DNA from: an uncultured Eubacteriales bacterium
GTDB taxonomy: Bacteria > Bacillota > Clostridia > Oscillospirales > Acutalibacteraceae
Assembly: GCA_910584745.1 (NCBI GenBank)
Contig: CAJUDG010000011.1
Coordinates: forward strand, 1 to 64,000
DNA length: 64,000 nt
Reading direction: 5' to 3'
The notes beneath the pieces were generated by a model that ran no database searches, had not been told where the DNA came from, and worked only from the letters and a program-made list of their open reading frames with translations. Positions 15,409-23,863 of this stretch are shown here, one piece after another; position 1 is the stretch's first letter, and the number at the start of each line of letters is the position of its first letter. Position numbers and translations under genes: made by a program.

Positions 15409-16269
15409 TCAGTTTTCCTCTCTCAGGCGGGCCAGGATGCCGCCCACCCACTGGGTACAGTCGGCCTGACGCGCGCCCTTCTTACGCCAGGAATCGGAAA
15501 GGGGCAGACGCACCCCGTCCCCAGCCTTGGGCCCCAAGTCCCAGAGCCCCTCCGGGCCCCTGTTCTCCTCGATCCACCGGGCCGCGAAGCCCAGCTTCCC
15601 CGCCGCCTGGCCATAGCCCAGCAGCAGCTCCAGGGCGCTAAGATACCGCACCGTCTCCCGGGACGCGAACACCTCCGGCACTCTCAGCACCGGGCCGCCG
15701 CATATATAGTAGATGCCCTCTTGATTTCCCATCACATGGTCCAAAAACCGGCTCTCAGTCTCCCTTGAGAGCATCCCCTTTAACAGGCTAACATGGTAGA
15801 AGTCCACAAAGTCCCTCTCGCGCCCGCCGCGTATGGGCGAGTTGAACTCCCGGTCATACGCCTCCCGGTAGGCATCCCGGTCGCACCCGCCGTTTGCAAA
15901 GGTGCTCTCTATGACCCGGGCCCACTGCCTGGCGACATCCAGGGCCTCGGGCTCCTCCGGCGTAAACTCCCGCACCCAGGCGCCCAGCATAAGCCTTGTA
16001 AACAGCGCCCAGTCGTGGCCCTTCTCCCAATAATCGTCTATCTTACGCTCACCTCTAAGGCAGGCGCACATGCAGTCCACGGCCCGCCTTATGGGCTCGT
16101 CCTCAATGGTGAAGCCCAGTATTTTCAGCCGCCTTAGGGCCTGCTCCGTGGTGATGAGACCCTGTCGGCGGTCCGGCATGGATAGGGTATGGAACTGGCT
16201 TCCCCAGGTGCCGTCGGGGTTCTGCATACGCAAAATCTCCCCGGCCCATTTCCCGTTTCTCCTGTCCAC
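15409..16269 (-). CDS. Prenyltransferase/terpene-cyclase-like toroid protein
   Basis: A 286-residue protein of unknown function. The start carries a QNPDGTWG repeat, and the later EENRGPEGLWDLG is a second match, both like the QW repeats of the alpha/alpha-toroid fold seen in squalene cyclases and protein prenyltransferases. The catalytic DxDD motif of cyclases is not seen, so an active terpene cyclase is unlikely. Several Trp and Cys residues (DCMCACLRGE). GTG start 5 bases after the murA stop, so it is coupled to murA. Similar proteins are common and uncharacterised in gut Clostridia. Confidence 0.6.
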   Translation of the reverse strand: MDRRNGKWAGEILRMQNPDGTWGSQFHTLSMPDRRQGLITTEQALRRLKILGFTIEDEPIRRAVDCMCACLRGERKIDDYWEKGHDWALFTRLMLGAWVREFTPEEPEALDVARQWARVIESTFANGGCDRDAYREAYDREFNSPIRGGRERDFVDFYHVSLLKGMLSRETESRFLDHVMGNQEGIYYICGGPVLRVPEVFASRETVRYLSALELLLGYGQAAGKLGFAARWIEENRGPEGLWDLGPKAGDGVRLPLSDSWRKKGARQADCTQWVGGILARLREEN

Positions 16270-16274
16270 CCCTC

Positions 16275-17567
16275 TTATCCGATCTGGTAGACCGCCCGCT
16301 CCGGGGCCTTTTCCAGGTATATGTCCGCCCCAAGGCTTGCCAGCTTGTCCACTATATTCTCATAGCCCCGCTCGATATACTTGATGTTCTCCACCTGTGT
16401 CACGCCGTCGCACATTAGCCCCGCAAGCACCATGGCTACCCCGGCCCGCAGGTCCAGAGCCCGCACCGGCGCGCCCTTTAGCATGGGTACGCCCTCCACC
16501 ACCGCAAGGCTCCCCTCGACGGTTATCTTTGCGCCCATCTTTCTCAGCTCGTCCACATACTTAAAGCGCCCGCCGCTGTAGATGCTCTCGGTGACCATGC
16601 TGATGCCCCCCGCCGCTGAGAGCAGGGTGGTTATCTGGGGCTGCATGTCCGTGGGAAAGCCCGGGTGGGGCAGGGTCTTCACGTTGCATTTTCTAAGCTG
16701 CCTGTCGCAGGTGACCCGGACAGTGTCGTCCCCCTCCTCCACGTGCACGCCCATCTCCACAAGCTTCGCGGAGATAGAGGCCAGATGCTGCGGGGTCACG
16801 TTCTTCACGGTTATATCCCCCCGGGTGGCGGCGGCGGCCATCATATAGGTGCCCGCCTCTATCTGGTCGGGAATGATGGCATAGGTCACGCCCCGCAGCT
16901 GCTGGACGCCGTGTATCTTGATGGTGTCGGTGCCCGCGCCCCGCACGTCCGCGCCCATGGTGTTCAGGAAGTTAGCAAGGTCCACCACATGGGGCTCTCT
17001 TGCGGCATTCTCTATAACGGTCACGCCCCGGGCCTTCACGGCCGTCAGCATGATGTTTATGGTGGCCCCAACAGAGACCACGTCCAGGTATATATGCGCC
17101 CCAAAGAGATCATTCTGTGCCGTAACGGATATCATGCCGCCGTTATCCAGGCTGTGCTCGCAGCCCAGAGCCTCAAAGCCCTTCAAATGCTGGTCGATGG
17201 GCCGCACCCCAAAGTCGCAGCCCCCCGGCAGCGGCACCAGCGCCTGCCGGCACCGGCCCAGAAGCGCGCCGATAAAGTAGTATGAGCCCCGCATACGCCT
17301 TGCCACGTCGGCGCTGACCACATGGGTCTCTATGGGCCTGGGGTCGATATCTATGGTGTGCCGGTCCGGATAGCTCACAAGGGCCCCCATCTCCTCCAGG
17401 ATATACGCGGCGTTCTTCACGTCGGAGATATCCGGCAGGTTCTCGATGCGGCAGGGGGAGTCGGACAGTATAACCGCGGGCAGTATGGCCACCGCGGCAT
17501 TTTTAGCGCCGTTTATTATGACCTCGCCGCACAGGCGATGGCCGCCACGAATAACATATTTATCCAA
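16275..17567 (-). CDS. murA: UDP-N-acetylglucosamine 1-carboxyvinyltransferase
   Basis: First committed enzyme of peptidoglycan synthesis: transfers enolpyruvate from PEP to UDP-GlcNAc. Starts DKYVIRGGHRLCGEVIINGAK with the conserved Lys-Asn of NGAKNAAV; PGGCDFGVRPIDQH holds the catalytic Cys that fosfomycin alkylates, so a fosfomycin-sensitive type is expected; the C-terminal half has GGRFKYVDELRKMGA and DLRAGVAMVLAGL. TTG at 17567 with AGGAAGTGG is preferred over the longer frame to 17600, giving 430 residues. Heads the operon murA, toroid protein, MBL hydrolase, rlmH. Confidence 0.96.
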   Translation of the reverse strand: MDKYVIRGGHRLCGEVIINGAKNAAVAILPAVILSDSPCRIENLPDISDVKNAAYILEEMGALVSYPDRHTIDIDPRPIETHVVSADVARRMRGSYYFIGALLGRCRQALVPLPGGCDFGVRPIDQHLKGFEALGCEHSLDNGGMISVTAQNDLFGAHIYLDVVSVGATINIMLTAVKARGVTVIENAAREPHVVDLANFLNTMGADVRGAGTDTIKIHGVQQLRGVTYAIIPDQIEAGTYMMAAAATRGDITVKNVTPQHLASISAKLVEMGVHVEEGDDTVRVTCDRQLRKCNVKTLPHPGFPTDMQPQITTLLSAAGGISMVTESIYSGGRFKYVDELRKMGAKITVEGSLAVVEGVPMLKGAPVRALDLRAGVAMVLAGLMCDGVTQVENIKYIERGYENIVDKLASLGADIYLEKAPERAVYQIG

Positions 17568-17654
17568 ATTTCCACTTCCTATGGGACTATGAGGGCCCAA
17601 AAACAGCCCTCCGCCCGGGATTTTTATCTGAAAATATTATTGGAGCTAATCCTA

Positions 17655-17683
17655 ATGATAATACATTCCGAGGCAAAAGTCAA
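17655..17683 (-). promoter_or_regulatory. Promoter of the murA operon
   Basis: Minus strand TTGACT (17683-17678), 17-base spacer, TATCAT (17660-17655). Leaves a leader of about 80 bases that contains a GGGC-rich inverted segment. Confidence 0.7.
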
Positions 17684-17729
17684 TCCCTGGAGCGCAAGAT
17701 GTGTAAAAGTGTGAATTTTCTGTAAATTT

Positions 17730-18713
17730 TTACAGGATTCGACGGTCCCTGACGTCGCTGTAAAAGGTAAACTCCTCGGGCAGCTCGGGCCAGCACTCCT
17801 GCATCGGGACCGGGTATATCCGCACCGAGCGCACCTCCTCCGGCGTGAGCCAGCGGTAGATATGCTCCTCGCCGTCGCTGTCGGCCCTGGAAAATTCCCC
17901 CTCCAGAGCGGGCAGCCCCTCCCAGTCGAGCTCTGCAAGATAGTACATCGCTATCTCATGCACCGGCCTGTCCCCCAGCACAAAGAAGCTCTCGCACAGC
18001 CATAGGGGCCTGATGGCCCGGGCGCCCAGCCCCAGTTCCTCGCCCATCTCCCGGCGCAGGGCCTCCTCCATGGTCTCGTTCATGCGCACCCGCCCCCCGG
18101 GCAGGTAGTAGTGGTCGATGTTTGGCTCCTTCATGGCAAGCAGCAGGCCGTTTCGCACGAAGACGCCGGCTGTGCGGAAGTTGAAAAGGCCTTCGGGGGT
18201 GGAAAATTTAACGTCGCCGCCTGGCAGAGCAGCCGGACCGTTCTTATCATGTACAAGAGTAAGCCGCTCCGGCAGATTCGGGAAACTTTCCTGAACAAAA
18301 TCCGGGTGGATATAGTCCGGCGAGTTCCCAAGCTCCAGCCACTGAAACGAGTGCCGGCAGCCATCTGTATCTACCCTGTCAAAGGACCCCTCCAGGCTGG
18401 GCAGAGCGCCCCAATCCAGCTCCACCAGAAAGTACATCTCAAAGCCATGATATGGCGGCTCGTCCCCTCCGTCAAGGCTCTCCCGAAGCCACAGGGGCCG
18501 TACCACCCTGGCAGATACGCCCAGCTCCTCCCAAATTTCCCTCTGCAAAGCCTCCTCCATGGTCTCGTTCAAGTGTACGCGTCCCCCCGGCAGGTAGTGG
18601 AAGTGGTCACTGTCCGCCTTATCGCGCATCCCCAGAAGCTTTCCGCCGTGGGATATCACCGCCGCTGCCCGGAAGTTGAACCGGCTCTCCGCCGTTATAA
18701 AATTACAGTCCAT
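17730..18713 (-). CDS. Tandem Nudix hydrolase, two complete domains
   Basis: A 327-residue protein made of two Nudix domains (about 10-155 and 175-325). Each has a full Nudix box with GRVHLNETMEEALQREIWEE and GRVRMNETMEEALRREMGEE, so both should be catalytic. The halves resemble each other along their length (FNFRAAAVI / FNFRTAGVF; MYFLVELDWG / MYYLAELDWE), evidence of an internal duplication. Nudix enzymes cut nucleoside diphosphates linked to another group; the substrate is not predictable. TAGGGGGGAG precedes the ATG. Last gene of the metallopeptidase-DUF512-der-plsY operon, 11 bases after plsY. Confidence 0.88.
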   Translation of the reverse strand: MDCNFITAESRFNFRAAAVISHGGKLLGMRDKADSDHFHYLPGGRVHLNETMEEALQREIWEELGVSARVVRPLWLRESLDGGDEPPYHGFEMYFLVELDWGALPSLEGSFDRVDTDGCRHSFQWLELGNSPDYIHPDFVQESFPNLPERLTLVHDKNGPAALPGGDVKFSTPEGLFNFRTAGVFVRNGLLLAMKEPNIDHYYLPGGRVRMNETMEEALRREMGEELGLGARAIRPLWLCESFFVLGDRPVHEIAMYYLAELDWEGLPALEGEFSRADSDGEEHIYRWLTPEEVRSVRIYPVPMQECWPELPEEFTFYSDVRDRRIL

Positions 18714-18724
18714 ACCACTCCCCC

Positions 18725-19435
18725 CTACTTCTTCCCCACAATAGGCTTCTCCTCGCCCCTAAGCAGCCTTCCGATATTCGCCCTATGCTTCACCAGCACC
18801 AGCACCCCCACAAACAGGCTGACCCCAACCGCCGTCAGTAAGTACCACATAGGGTATCCCCACCCGCGAAAATCCACAAAGAACACTATCAGGAACGTAT
18901 ACACCGGGTACAGCGCCGCGCAGGCCACAGAGGCCAGGGAGATTATCTTCTTCCACAAAAACAGTACGCCAAATGTGGCAATGACCGCCAAAAACACCCG
19001 CCAGTCCGTAAGGGCTATCATGGCTGCCGCGGCCACTATGCCCTTGCCGCCGCGAAAGCCGTAGTATACGGGGAAGATATGCCCCACCACGCAGGCCGCC
19101 CCCGCTATGTACCGGGCGCAGCGCAGCAGCTCCCCGGCAGGGGCGCGGTCTGTAAACAGGATATCCGGGCTCATGAACATCCAGTTCATTATCAGCTGGC
19201 TGAGAAGCACCGCCGCCACGCACTTTAAAAAGTCCCCCACAAAGGTCAGCAGCGCCGGCAGCTTCCCCACGCTTCTGAGCACGTTGGTCATGCCCGCGTT
19301 GCCGCTGCCCTGGTCCCGGATGTCCCTTCGCTGGACGATGCGGGTCAGGATTATGGCCCAGTTTATCCCGCCCAGCAGATAGCCTATCACCGCCGAAATT
19401 ATCAGCGCAAGTATAACGACTGCCTTCGCCTGCAT
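18725..19435 (-). CDS. plsY: Glycerol-3-phosphate acyltransferase PlsY
   Basis: Integral membrane enzyme that moves the acyl group of acyl-phosphate to glycerol-3-phosphate, giving lysophosphatidic acid, the first step of phospholipid synthesis in Gram-positives. The three active-site loops are visible: QGSGNAGMTNVLR, GHIFPVYYGFRGGKGI and the C-terminal region with HRANIGRLLRGEE. About five membrane spans. The ATG at 19435 is preferred over that at 19441 because GGGGG lies 7 bases before it but only 1 base before the first ATG. A longer middle loop (MFMSPDILFTDRAPAGE) makes it somewhat bigger than the usual 200 residues. Follows der by 17 bases. Confidence 0.93.
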   Translation of the reverse strand: MQAKAVVILALIISAVIGYLLGGINWAIILTRIVQRRDIRDQGSGNAGMTNVLRSVGKLPALLTFVGDFLKCVAAVLLSQLIMNWMFMSPDILFTDRAPAGELLRCARYIAGAACVVGHIFPVYYGFRGGKGIVAAAAMIALTDWRVFLAVIATFGVLFLWKKIISLASVACAALYPVYTFLIVFFVDFRGWGYPMWYLLTAVGVSLFVGVLVLVKHRANIGRLLRGEEKPIVGKK

Positions 19436-19452
19436 GTTCATGCCCCCTAAAT

Positions 19453-20781
19453 TTACTCTTTTTCGTCCTTTTTATCCCTTATCATCAGCCGCACCGGCGT
19501 GCACTCAAGCCCGAAGGTCTCCCTTATGCGGTTCACGATGTACCGCTGGTATGAGTAGTGGAACAGCTCGTGGTCGTTCACAAAGCACACGAAGGTGGGC
19601 GGCTTTGTGGACGCCTGGGTCATATAGTATATCTTAAGCCTGCGCCCCTTGTCCGTGGGGGGCTGCACCCGGTTTACCGCCTGGGCCAGCACGTCGTTCA
19701 GGGCCCCTGTGGTCACCCGCATGGCGTTGCTCATGGCCGCCAGCTTTATAAGCTCGAACATCCGGCTAAGCCTCTGGCCGGTCTTGGCGGAGATGAAGAT
19801 GATGGGCGCGTAGCTCATAAAGGAGAAGTCCTCGGCCAGTTTAAGCCGCATCTGCTCCATGGTCTTATCGTCCTTCTCCACCGCGTCCCACTTGTTGACG
19901 CAGACGATACAGCCCTTCCCGGCCTCGTGGGCAATGCCCGCCACCTTGGAGTCCTGGTCCGTAAAGCCCACCGTGCCGTCGATCAGTATCAGGCACACGT
20001 CCGCCCGCTCCACGGCCATCTCGGCCCGCAGGTTGCTGTAATACTCCACCGAGTCCTCCACCTTGGACTTCCTTCTAAGCCCCGCCGTGTCTATAAATGT
20101 GAAGGTGCCAAACTCATTCTCTATGGTCATGTCCACCGCGTCCCTGGTGGTCCCCGCCATGTCCGAGACTATGCAGCGGTTCTCCCCGGCCACCCGGTTC
20201 ACAAGCGACGACTTGCCCACGTTGGGCTTGCCGATAACGGCCACCTTGATGATGTCCCCGTCGGGCTCCTCCTCCTGCTGCTCTGGCAGGGACTCCATCA
20301 CCCGGTCCAAAAGGTCCCCGGTGCCATGGCCGTGGACCGAGGACACCATCACCGGGTCCCCCAGCCCCAGGTTATAGAACTCATAGAACTCCACCGGCGG
20401 CTGGCCCACGCTGTCGCATTTGTTCACGCAGAGCACCACCGGCCTGCCGCTTTTTAAGAGCAGGTCCGCCACCTCCTGGTCCGTGGCGGTGACCCCCGTG
20501 CGGATGTCCGTGACGAAGATTATGGCGCTGGCCGAGTCTATGGCTATCTGGGCCTGCTCGCGCATCTGGGTCAGCAGCACGTCCCGGGAAGCTGGCTCAA
20601 GCCCCCCCGTGTCCACCAGTGAGAACGTCCGCCCGCACCACTCCGCGTCCCCGAAGATACGGTCCCTGGTGACCCCGGGGGTGTCCTCCACGATGGACAG
20701 CCTGCGGCCCACTATCTTATTGAAAAGGGTGGACTTGCCCACGTTGGGCCTGCCCACGATGGCGACTATCGGTTTTGACAT
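19453..20781 (-). CDS. der: Ribosome-assembly GTPase Der (EngA)
   Basis: A 442-residue double GTPase needed for 50S subunit assembly. First G domain: VAIVGRPNVGKSTLFNKIVG, DTPGVTRD, DTGG, NKCD; second: VAVIGKPNVGKSSLVNRVAG, DTAGLRRKSKVEDSVE, NKWD; then the KH-like C-terminal domain with PPTFVCFVNDHELFHYSY. MSKPIVAIVG at 20781 has GGGAGGT at good spacing; the 20 extra residues of the longer frame are not family-like. It begins 1 base after the DUF512 stop region, so is coupled to it; der-plsY is a frequent clostridial pair. Confidence 0.97.
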   Translation of the reverse strand: MSKPIVAIVGRPNVGKSTLFNKIVGRRLSIVEDTPGVTRDRIFGDAEWCGRTFSLVDTGGLEPASRDVLLTQMREQAQIAIDSASAIIFVTDIRTGVTATDQEVADLLLKSGRPVVLCVNKCDSVGQPPVEFYEFYNLGLGDPVMVSSVHGHGTGDLLDRVMESLPEQQEEEPDGDIIKVAVIGKPNVGKSSLVNRVAGENRCIVSDMAGTTRDAVDMTIENEFGTFTFIDTAGLRRKSKVEDSVEYYSNLRAEMAVERADVCLILIDGTVGFTDQDSKVAGIAHEAGKGCIVCVNKWDAVEKDDKTMEQMRLKLAEDFSFMSYAPIIFISAKTGQRLSRMFELIKLAAMSNAMRVTTGALNDVLAQAVNRVQPPTDKGRRLKIYYMTQASTKPPTFVCFVNDHELFHYSYQRYIVNRIRETFGLECTPVRLMIRDKKDEKE

Positions 20782-20782
20782 A

Positions 20783-22141
20783 TTATACCTCCCAGCTCTT
20801 ATACTCATACGGATCGTGCCCGGCTCCATCCGTCCGCTCAATGCCCATGACAGCGGCGAACAGGTCCTCCCCGGACCCGCCCACTCTCACCGCGGTCACT
20901 CCCAGCCGCTCCGACAGCTCCGAAAGGGTCATATCGTCCAGGAACACGTCCTCGCCGGCCCTCAGCATATTATTGGCTATGAGCACCGCGTCCCCCAGCT
21001 CCCTTCCGGCCAGCTTCGCGCAGATGTCCCCGCCGGTCAGAAGCCCGGTGACGTTCACTGTCCCCCCAAAGAAATCATTTCTTACAGGGACCAGGTCTAT
21101 GCTTAAATTATGGCACCTATCCCGCAGCACGTCAAGCATTTTATTCAAAAATTCAAACCCGCACTCCCCGGTGGGTATGGTCACGCGCCTGGGGCTGCTC
21201 AGCGTCAGGTCCCCGGCCTCCTCCATCGCCCACATAAAGCTGTCCTCCAAGTCTCTAAGCATCCCCACGCCGTTCTCTATCTGTGGAAAGTCCTCATAGA
21301 ACTCCAGAGGCGGCAGCTCCCGCCCGGCCAGGATATACAGCTCGTCCGAGGCGTACACGGTCCTTGCCCCCCTCTGAGCCTTGCATATATCCCCCCAGCG
21401 CTCTATAATGTCCAGGGCCTCATTGGCCGTCTCCCTGTCAAAGGCTGTCAGCGGGTAGAGCCCCTCCCTATACCGGGTCAGCCCCACCGGCACACAGGCC
21501 ACGCTCTGTAAACTCCCCTCAAGGCCGCAGAGCTCCCCAAGGGTAAATTCCAGCGCCTCCCCGTCGTTGAGCCCCGGGCAGAGCACTATCTGGCAGTTAA
21601 GCCCAACGCCCCCCTTTGCCAGCCGGTACAGATGCCGAAGGCTCTCCCCGGCAAATCGGTTGTTCATCATCCTGCACCGAAGCTCCGGGTCCATGGTGTG
21701 CACAGAGACGTTGATGGGGCTGATGTGCATTTGCAGAATCCTGTCCACTTCCCTGTCGTCAATATTTGTCAGGGTGATATAGTTCCCAAAGAGAAAGCTC
21801 AGCCTATCGTCGTCGTCCTTAAAGTACAGCGTCTCCCGCATACCCTTTGGAAGCTGGTCGATAAAGCAGAACACGCACTTATTCCGGCAGGACCGCTCCC
21901 TATCCATAAGATAGCTCTCAAACTCCAGCCCAAGCCCAGCGTACCGGGGCTTTACAAGCTCCAGCCTGTACTCTTTATCCCCCCGGCTCAAAACCAGCCG
22001 CAGCTCCCGCTCGGTCTCAAAGAAGCGGTAATCTAAAATATCCCCTATCTCATGTCCGTTTATGCTTATGAGCCTGTCCCCCGGCTCTATGCCCGCGTGT
22101 GCGGCGCGGCTGCCGGGCTCCACTCCTGTTACCGTCACCAT
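20783..22141 (-). CDS. DUF512 PDZ-radical SAM-like iron-sulfur protein
   Basis: A 451-residue protein with an N-terminal PDZ-like domain (GSRAAHAGIEPGDRLISINGHEI), then a radical-SAM-like cluster CRNKCVFCFIDQLPKGMR (CxxxCxxC) and a C-terminal DUF512 domain. This family (often named TIGR03279 putative radical SAM protein) is nearly always next to der and plsY in Clostridia and cyanobacteria, as here. Function unknown; an RNA or ribosome-maturation role is suggested only by the neighbours. The ATG at 22141 overlaps the preceding stop as TGATATG; the 21 extra residues of the longer frame are dropped. Confidence 0.9.
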   Translation of the reverse strand: MVTVTGVEPGSRAAHAGIEPGDRLISINGHEIGDILDYRFFETERELRLVLSRGDKEYRLELVKPRYAGLGLEFESYLMDRERSCRNKCVFCFIDQLPKGMRETLYFKDDDDRLSFLFGNYITLTNIDDREVDRILQMHISPINVSVHTMDPELRCRMMNNRFAGESLRHLYRLAKGGVGLNCQIVLCPGLNDGEALEFTLGELCGLEGSLQSVACVPVGLTRYREGLYPLTAFDRETANEALDIIERWGDICKAQRGARTVYASDELYILAGRELPPLEFYEDFPQIENGVGMLRDLEDSFMWAMEEAGDLTLSSPRRVTIPTGECGFEFLNKMLDVLRDRCHNLSIDLVPVRNDFFGGTVNVTGLLTGGDICAKLAGRELGDAVLIANNMLRAGEDVFLDDMTLSELSERLGVTAVRVGGSGEDLFAAVMGIERTDGAGHDPYEYKSWEV

Positions 22142-22142
22142 A

Positions 22143-22937
22143 TCACTGACACCCCGCGCATCTTCCCGCAAAGCCCCTATGCCCCCGGGCAAACTCCCGC
22201 TCAAGGCCCTCTACGCCCTCCCGGGCCCATACCTCCTCGAGATAGAACATCCCGGCCATGCAGAGGAACTTGTCAAAATATCTCCCGGCCGTGCCCTCAT
22301 ATATCAGCCGCTCCTGCTCGCCCGGCTCTCCACATTCCATGGCCGCTCTCAGCCTCTCCCGGCTCCTGTCCCGCACCTCGCCGTACTGGCTCCAGTCCAC
22401 CTTGTCAAGCTCCATGCCCCTAAAGGACAGCAAATGGGCAAAGCCCTCGTTAAAGGCCAGGGCGTCAAGGCGGCTCAGGTATCCGCCGCGCTCCCCGTCC
22501 TCCACGACCTCCGGCGCTCTCAGTGAGATGAGGGAGTGGGTCAGCTCGTGGGTGAGCATATTCCCGGCGGCCTCTTTGATATGCCCCAGGTACGCCGTCC
22601 AGCGGAGCATATCCAGGATGATGGCCTCGCCCCCCTGTGGGTCCCTGGTGCTCACCGCGTCGTAGGGTTCGGGATAGCCCACTATCAGCATCAGCTCCAC
22701 CCCGGCGGTCTGCTCCCGCCATTTGGGGAACATCCGGTCCCACACAGGCCTGTTCACCGGGGAGAAGTCCCCGGCACAGTCCAGCACCTGGCGGTACACC
22801 TCCCTGACCCGCTCCCGCTCCGAGCCCTCCGGCTCCGCATATGGCGGGTGCTCTCCCCCAAAACACCACTCGTCCCTGAACCTGCCCGTCGGCTCCCCGG
22901 CCAGGAACCCATCAACGATCCTGCTGTCTATACGCAT
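22143..22937 (-). CDS. Putative gluzincin-type zinc metallopeptidase
   Basis: A 264-residue protein with HELTH in NMLTHELTHSLISL at about residue 125 and a downstream NEGFAHLL at about 163, which supplies the third zinc ligand Glu in gluzincin peptidases. No signal peptide, so cytoplasmic or released another way. It resembles the DUF2268/DUF5700 kind of predicted Zn proteases, but I cannot assign a family firmly. GGAGGTG before the ATG. Coupled to the DUF512 gene by a 1-base gap and heads the operon continuing to der, plsY and the tandem Nudix gene. Confidence 0.7.
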   Translation of the reverse strand: MRIDSRIVDGFLAGEPTGRFRDEWCFGGEHPPYAEPEGSERERVREVYRQVLDCAGDFSPVNRPVWDRMFPKWREQTAGVELMLIVGYPEPYDAVSTRDPQGGEAIILDMLRWTAYLGHIKEAAGNMLTHELTHSLISLRAPEVVEDGERGGYLSRLDALAFNEGFAHLLSFRGMELDKVDWSQYGEVRDRSRERLRAAMECGEPGEQERLIYEGTAGRYFDKFLCMAGMFYLEEVWAREGVEGLEREFARGHRGFAGRCAGCQ

Positions 22938-22964
22938 CCAAACGCACCTCCAATATACCTAAAC

Positions 22965-22997
22965 AAAAAAGGGAGCGCCAATTCCTCCGGCGTTCCC
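22965..22997 (-). terminator. Terminator after rpmF
   Basis: Minus strand GGGAACGCC pairs with GGCGCTCCC (one A/C mismatch), then TTTTTTG. Separates yceD-rpmF from the metallopeptidase operon. Confidence 0.75.
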
Positions 22998-23034
22998 TTC
23001 TCGTGGTCACATGATCCCTTTACGCTCCCATGTC

Positions 23035-23092
23035 CGACAAAGCTCGCTTACGCGCACCTTGTACGACAAACTCGCTTACGCTCCTTTGTCGA
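23035..23092. repeat. Two imperfect 28-29-base direct repeats at the rpmF end
   Basis: Copies at 23035-23062 and 23064-23092 share CGACAAA, CTCGCTTACGC and CTTTGT/CTTGT. The second copy also forms a hairpin, CGACAAA...TTTGTCG, and encodes the last residues of L32 (VDKGA) on the minus strand. A partial third match, TTTACGCTCC, lies at 23020-23029. Confidence 0.6.
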
Positions 23093-23258
23093 CCACTTTC
23101 CGGTTATTATAGAAACCGCAGTGTGAGCAGACACGGTGGGGAGCCTTATACTCGCCGCACTGGGGGCACTTCATCAGCGCGGGGGGCTGCAGCTTCCACA
23201 CGTTAGAGCGCCGCTTATTCTTGCGGGCACTGGACAATTTTCTCTTGGGTACCGCCAT
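23076..23258 (-). CDS. rpmF: 50S ribosomal protein L32
   Basis: A 60-residue L32: MAVPKRKLSSARKNKRRSNV start, then the zinc ribbon CPQCGEYKAPHRVCSHCG with all four cysteines, the zinc-binding (C+) form. ATG at 23258 has AAGGAGGTG; three extra upstream residues are excluded. Follows yceD, the classic yceD-rpmF pair that links rRNA accumulation with ribosomal protein supply. The final VDKGA is encoded inside a repeat and differs from the usual end. Confidence 0.97.
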   Translation of the reverse strand: MAVPKRKLSSARKNKRRSNVWKLQPPALMKCPQCGEYKAPHRVCSHCGFYNNRKVVDKGA

Positions 23259-23301
23259 TTTCAGCACCTCCTTAATCTATAGTGGATAGTTCTTGGCAAA
23301 T

Positions 23302-23811
23302 TTACAGCAGCTGCCTCAAGACCTCAAGCCTGGGGTCCACCTGCGGCTCTATACATTCACACGGCCCCTCGTTCAGGTTCTTTCCGCAGCTGGGGCAGAG
23401 CCCCTTGCAGTCCTCCCTGCAAAGATACTGCCCGGGCATGTCCATAATCAGGTCCTCCAGCACCAGGGCGTCAAGGTCCAGCCGCTCGTCAGGCACGGTG
23501 ATAAACTCTCCCGTGTCCTCCCGGCTCTCCCTGACCAGGGTGTGGGAGAACTCCCTGGTATACTCGCGCGTCACGAGCTCCGCGCACCGGTCGCAGGGCA
23601 TACTCATGGTATACTCCACCGCCGCGTTCAGCTCCACCGACCCAGCAAAGCCCCTCAGCCGGGCTCTGACCTTCACGGGCGCACAAAACGGCTTGGCACC
23701 GCCCAATTCCACCCCGGAAAGGTCCAGCTCATACTGACGCTCGATTACGCCGTTGGAGTTACGGTCAAAGCCGTCCTCCCCCTGAAAAAGCTTCCTAAGA
23801 TCGATTTCCAT
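23302..23811 (-). CDS. YceD family protein (DUF177)
   Basis: A 169-residue DUF177 protein. The conserved C-terminal motif LCREDCKGLCPSCGKNLNEG, plus a further CEC, forms a zinc-binding cysteine set, and CDRC lies in the middle. In E. coli and plants YceD/DUF177 is needed for 23S rRNA accumulation. Directly upstream of rpmF, as in most bacteria. A near-perfect promoter is at 23832-23860, giving a 20-base leader. Confidence 0.93.
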   Translation of the reverse strand: MEIDLRKLFQGEDGFDRNSNGVIERQYELDLSGVELGGAKPFCAPVKVRARLRGFAGSVELNAAVEYTMSMPCDRCAELVTREYTREFSHTLVRESREDTGEFITVPDERLDLDALVLEDLIMDMPGQYLCREDCKGLCPSCGKNLNEGPCECIEPQVDPRLEVLRQLL

Positions 23812-23831
23812 TTCGCGCCATACCTCAGTAT

Positions 23832-23860
23832 ATTATAGTTTCCCTCCCGGGATTTGTCAA
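23832..23860 (-). promoter_or_regulatory. Promoter of yceD-rpmF
   Basis: Minus strand TTGACA (23860-23855), exactly 17 bases, TATAAT (23837-23832): both hexamers are perfect consensus. Expected to be very strong, as suits a ribosomal protein operon. Confidence 0.92.
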
Positions 23861-23863
23861 GAC

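Noticed and set aside
15409..16269. Active terpene cyclase
   Set aside because: QW-like repeats are present but no DxDD or DDxxD catalytic motif, and the protein is half the usual size.
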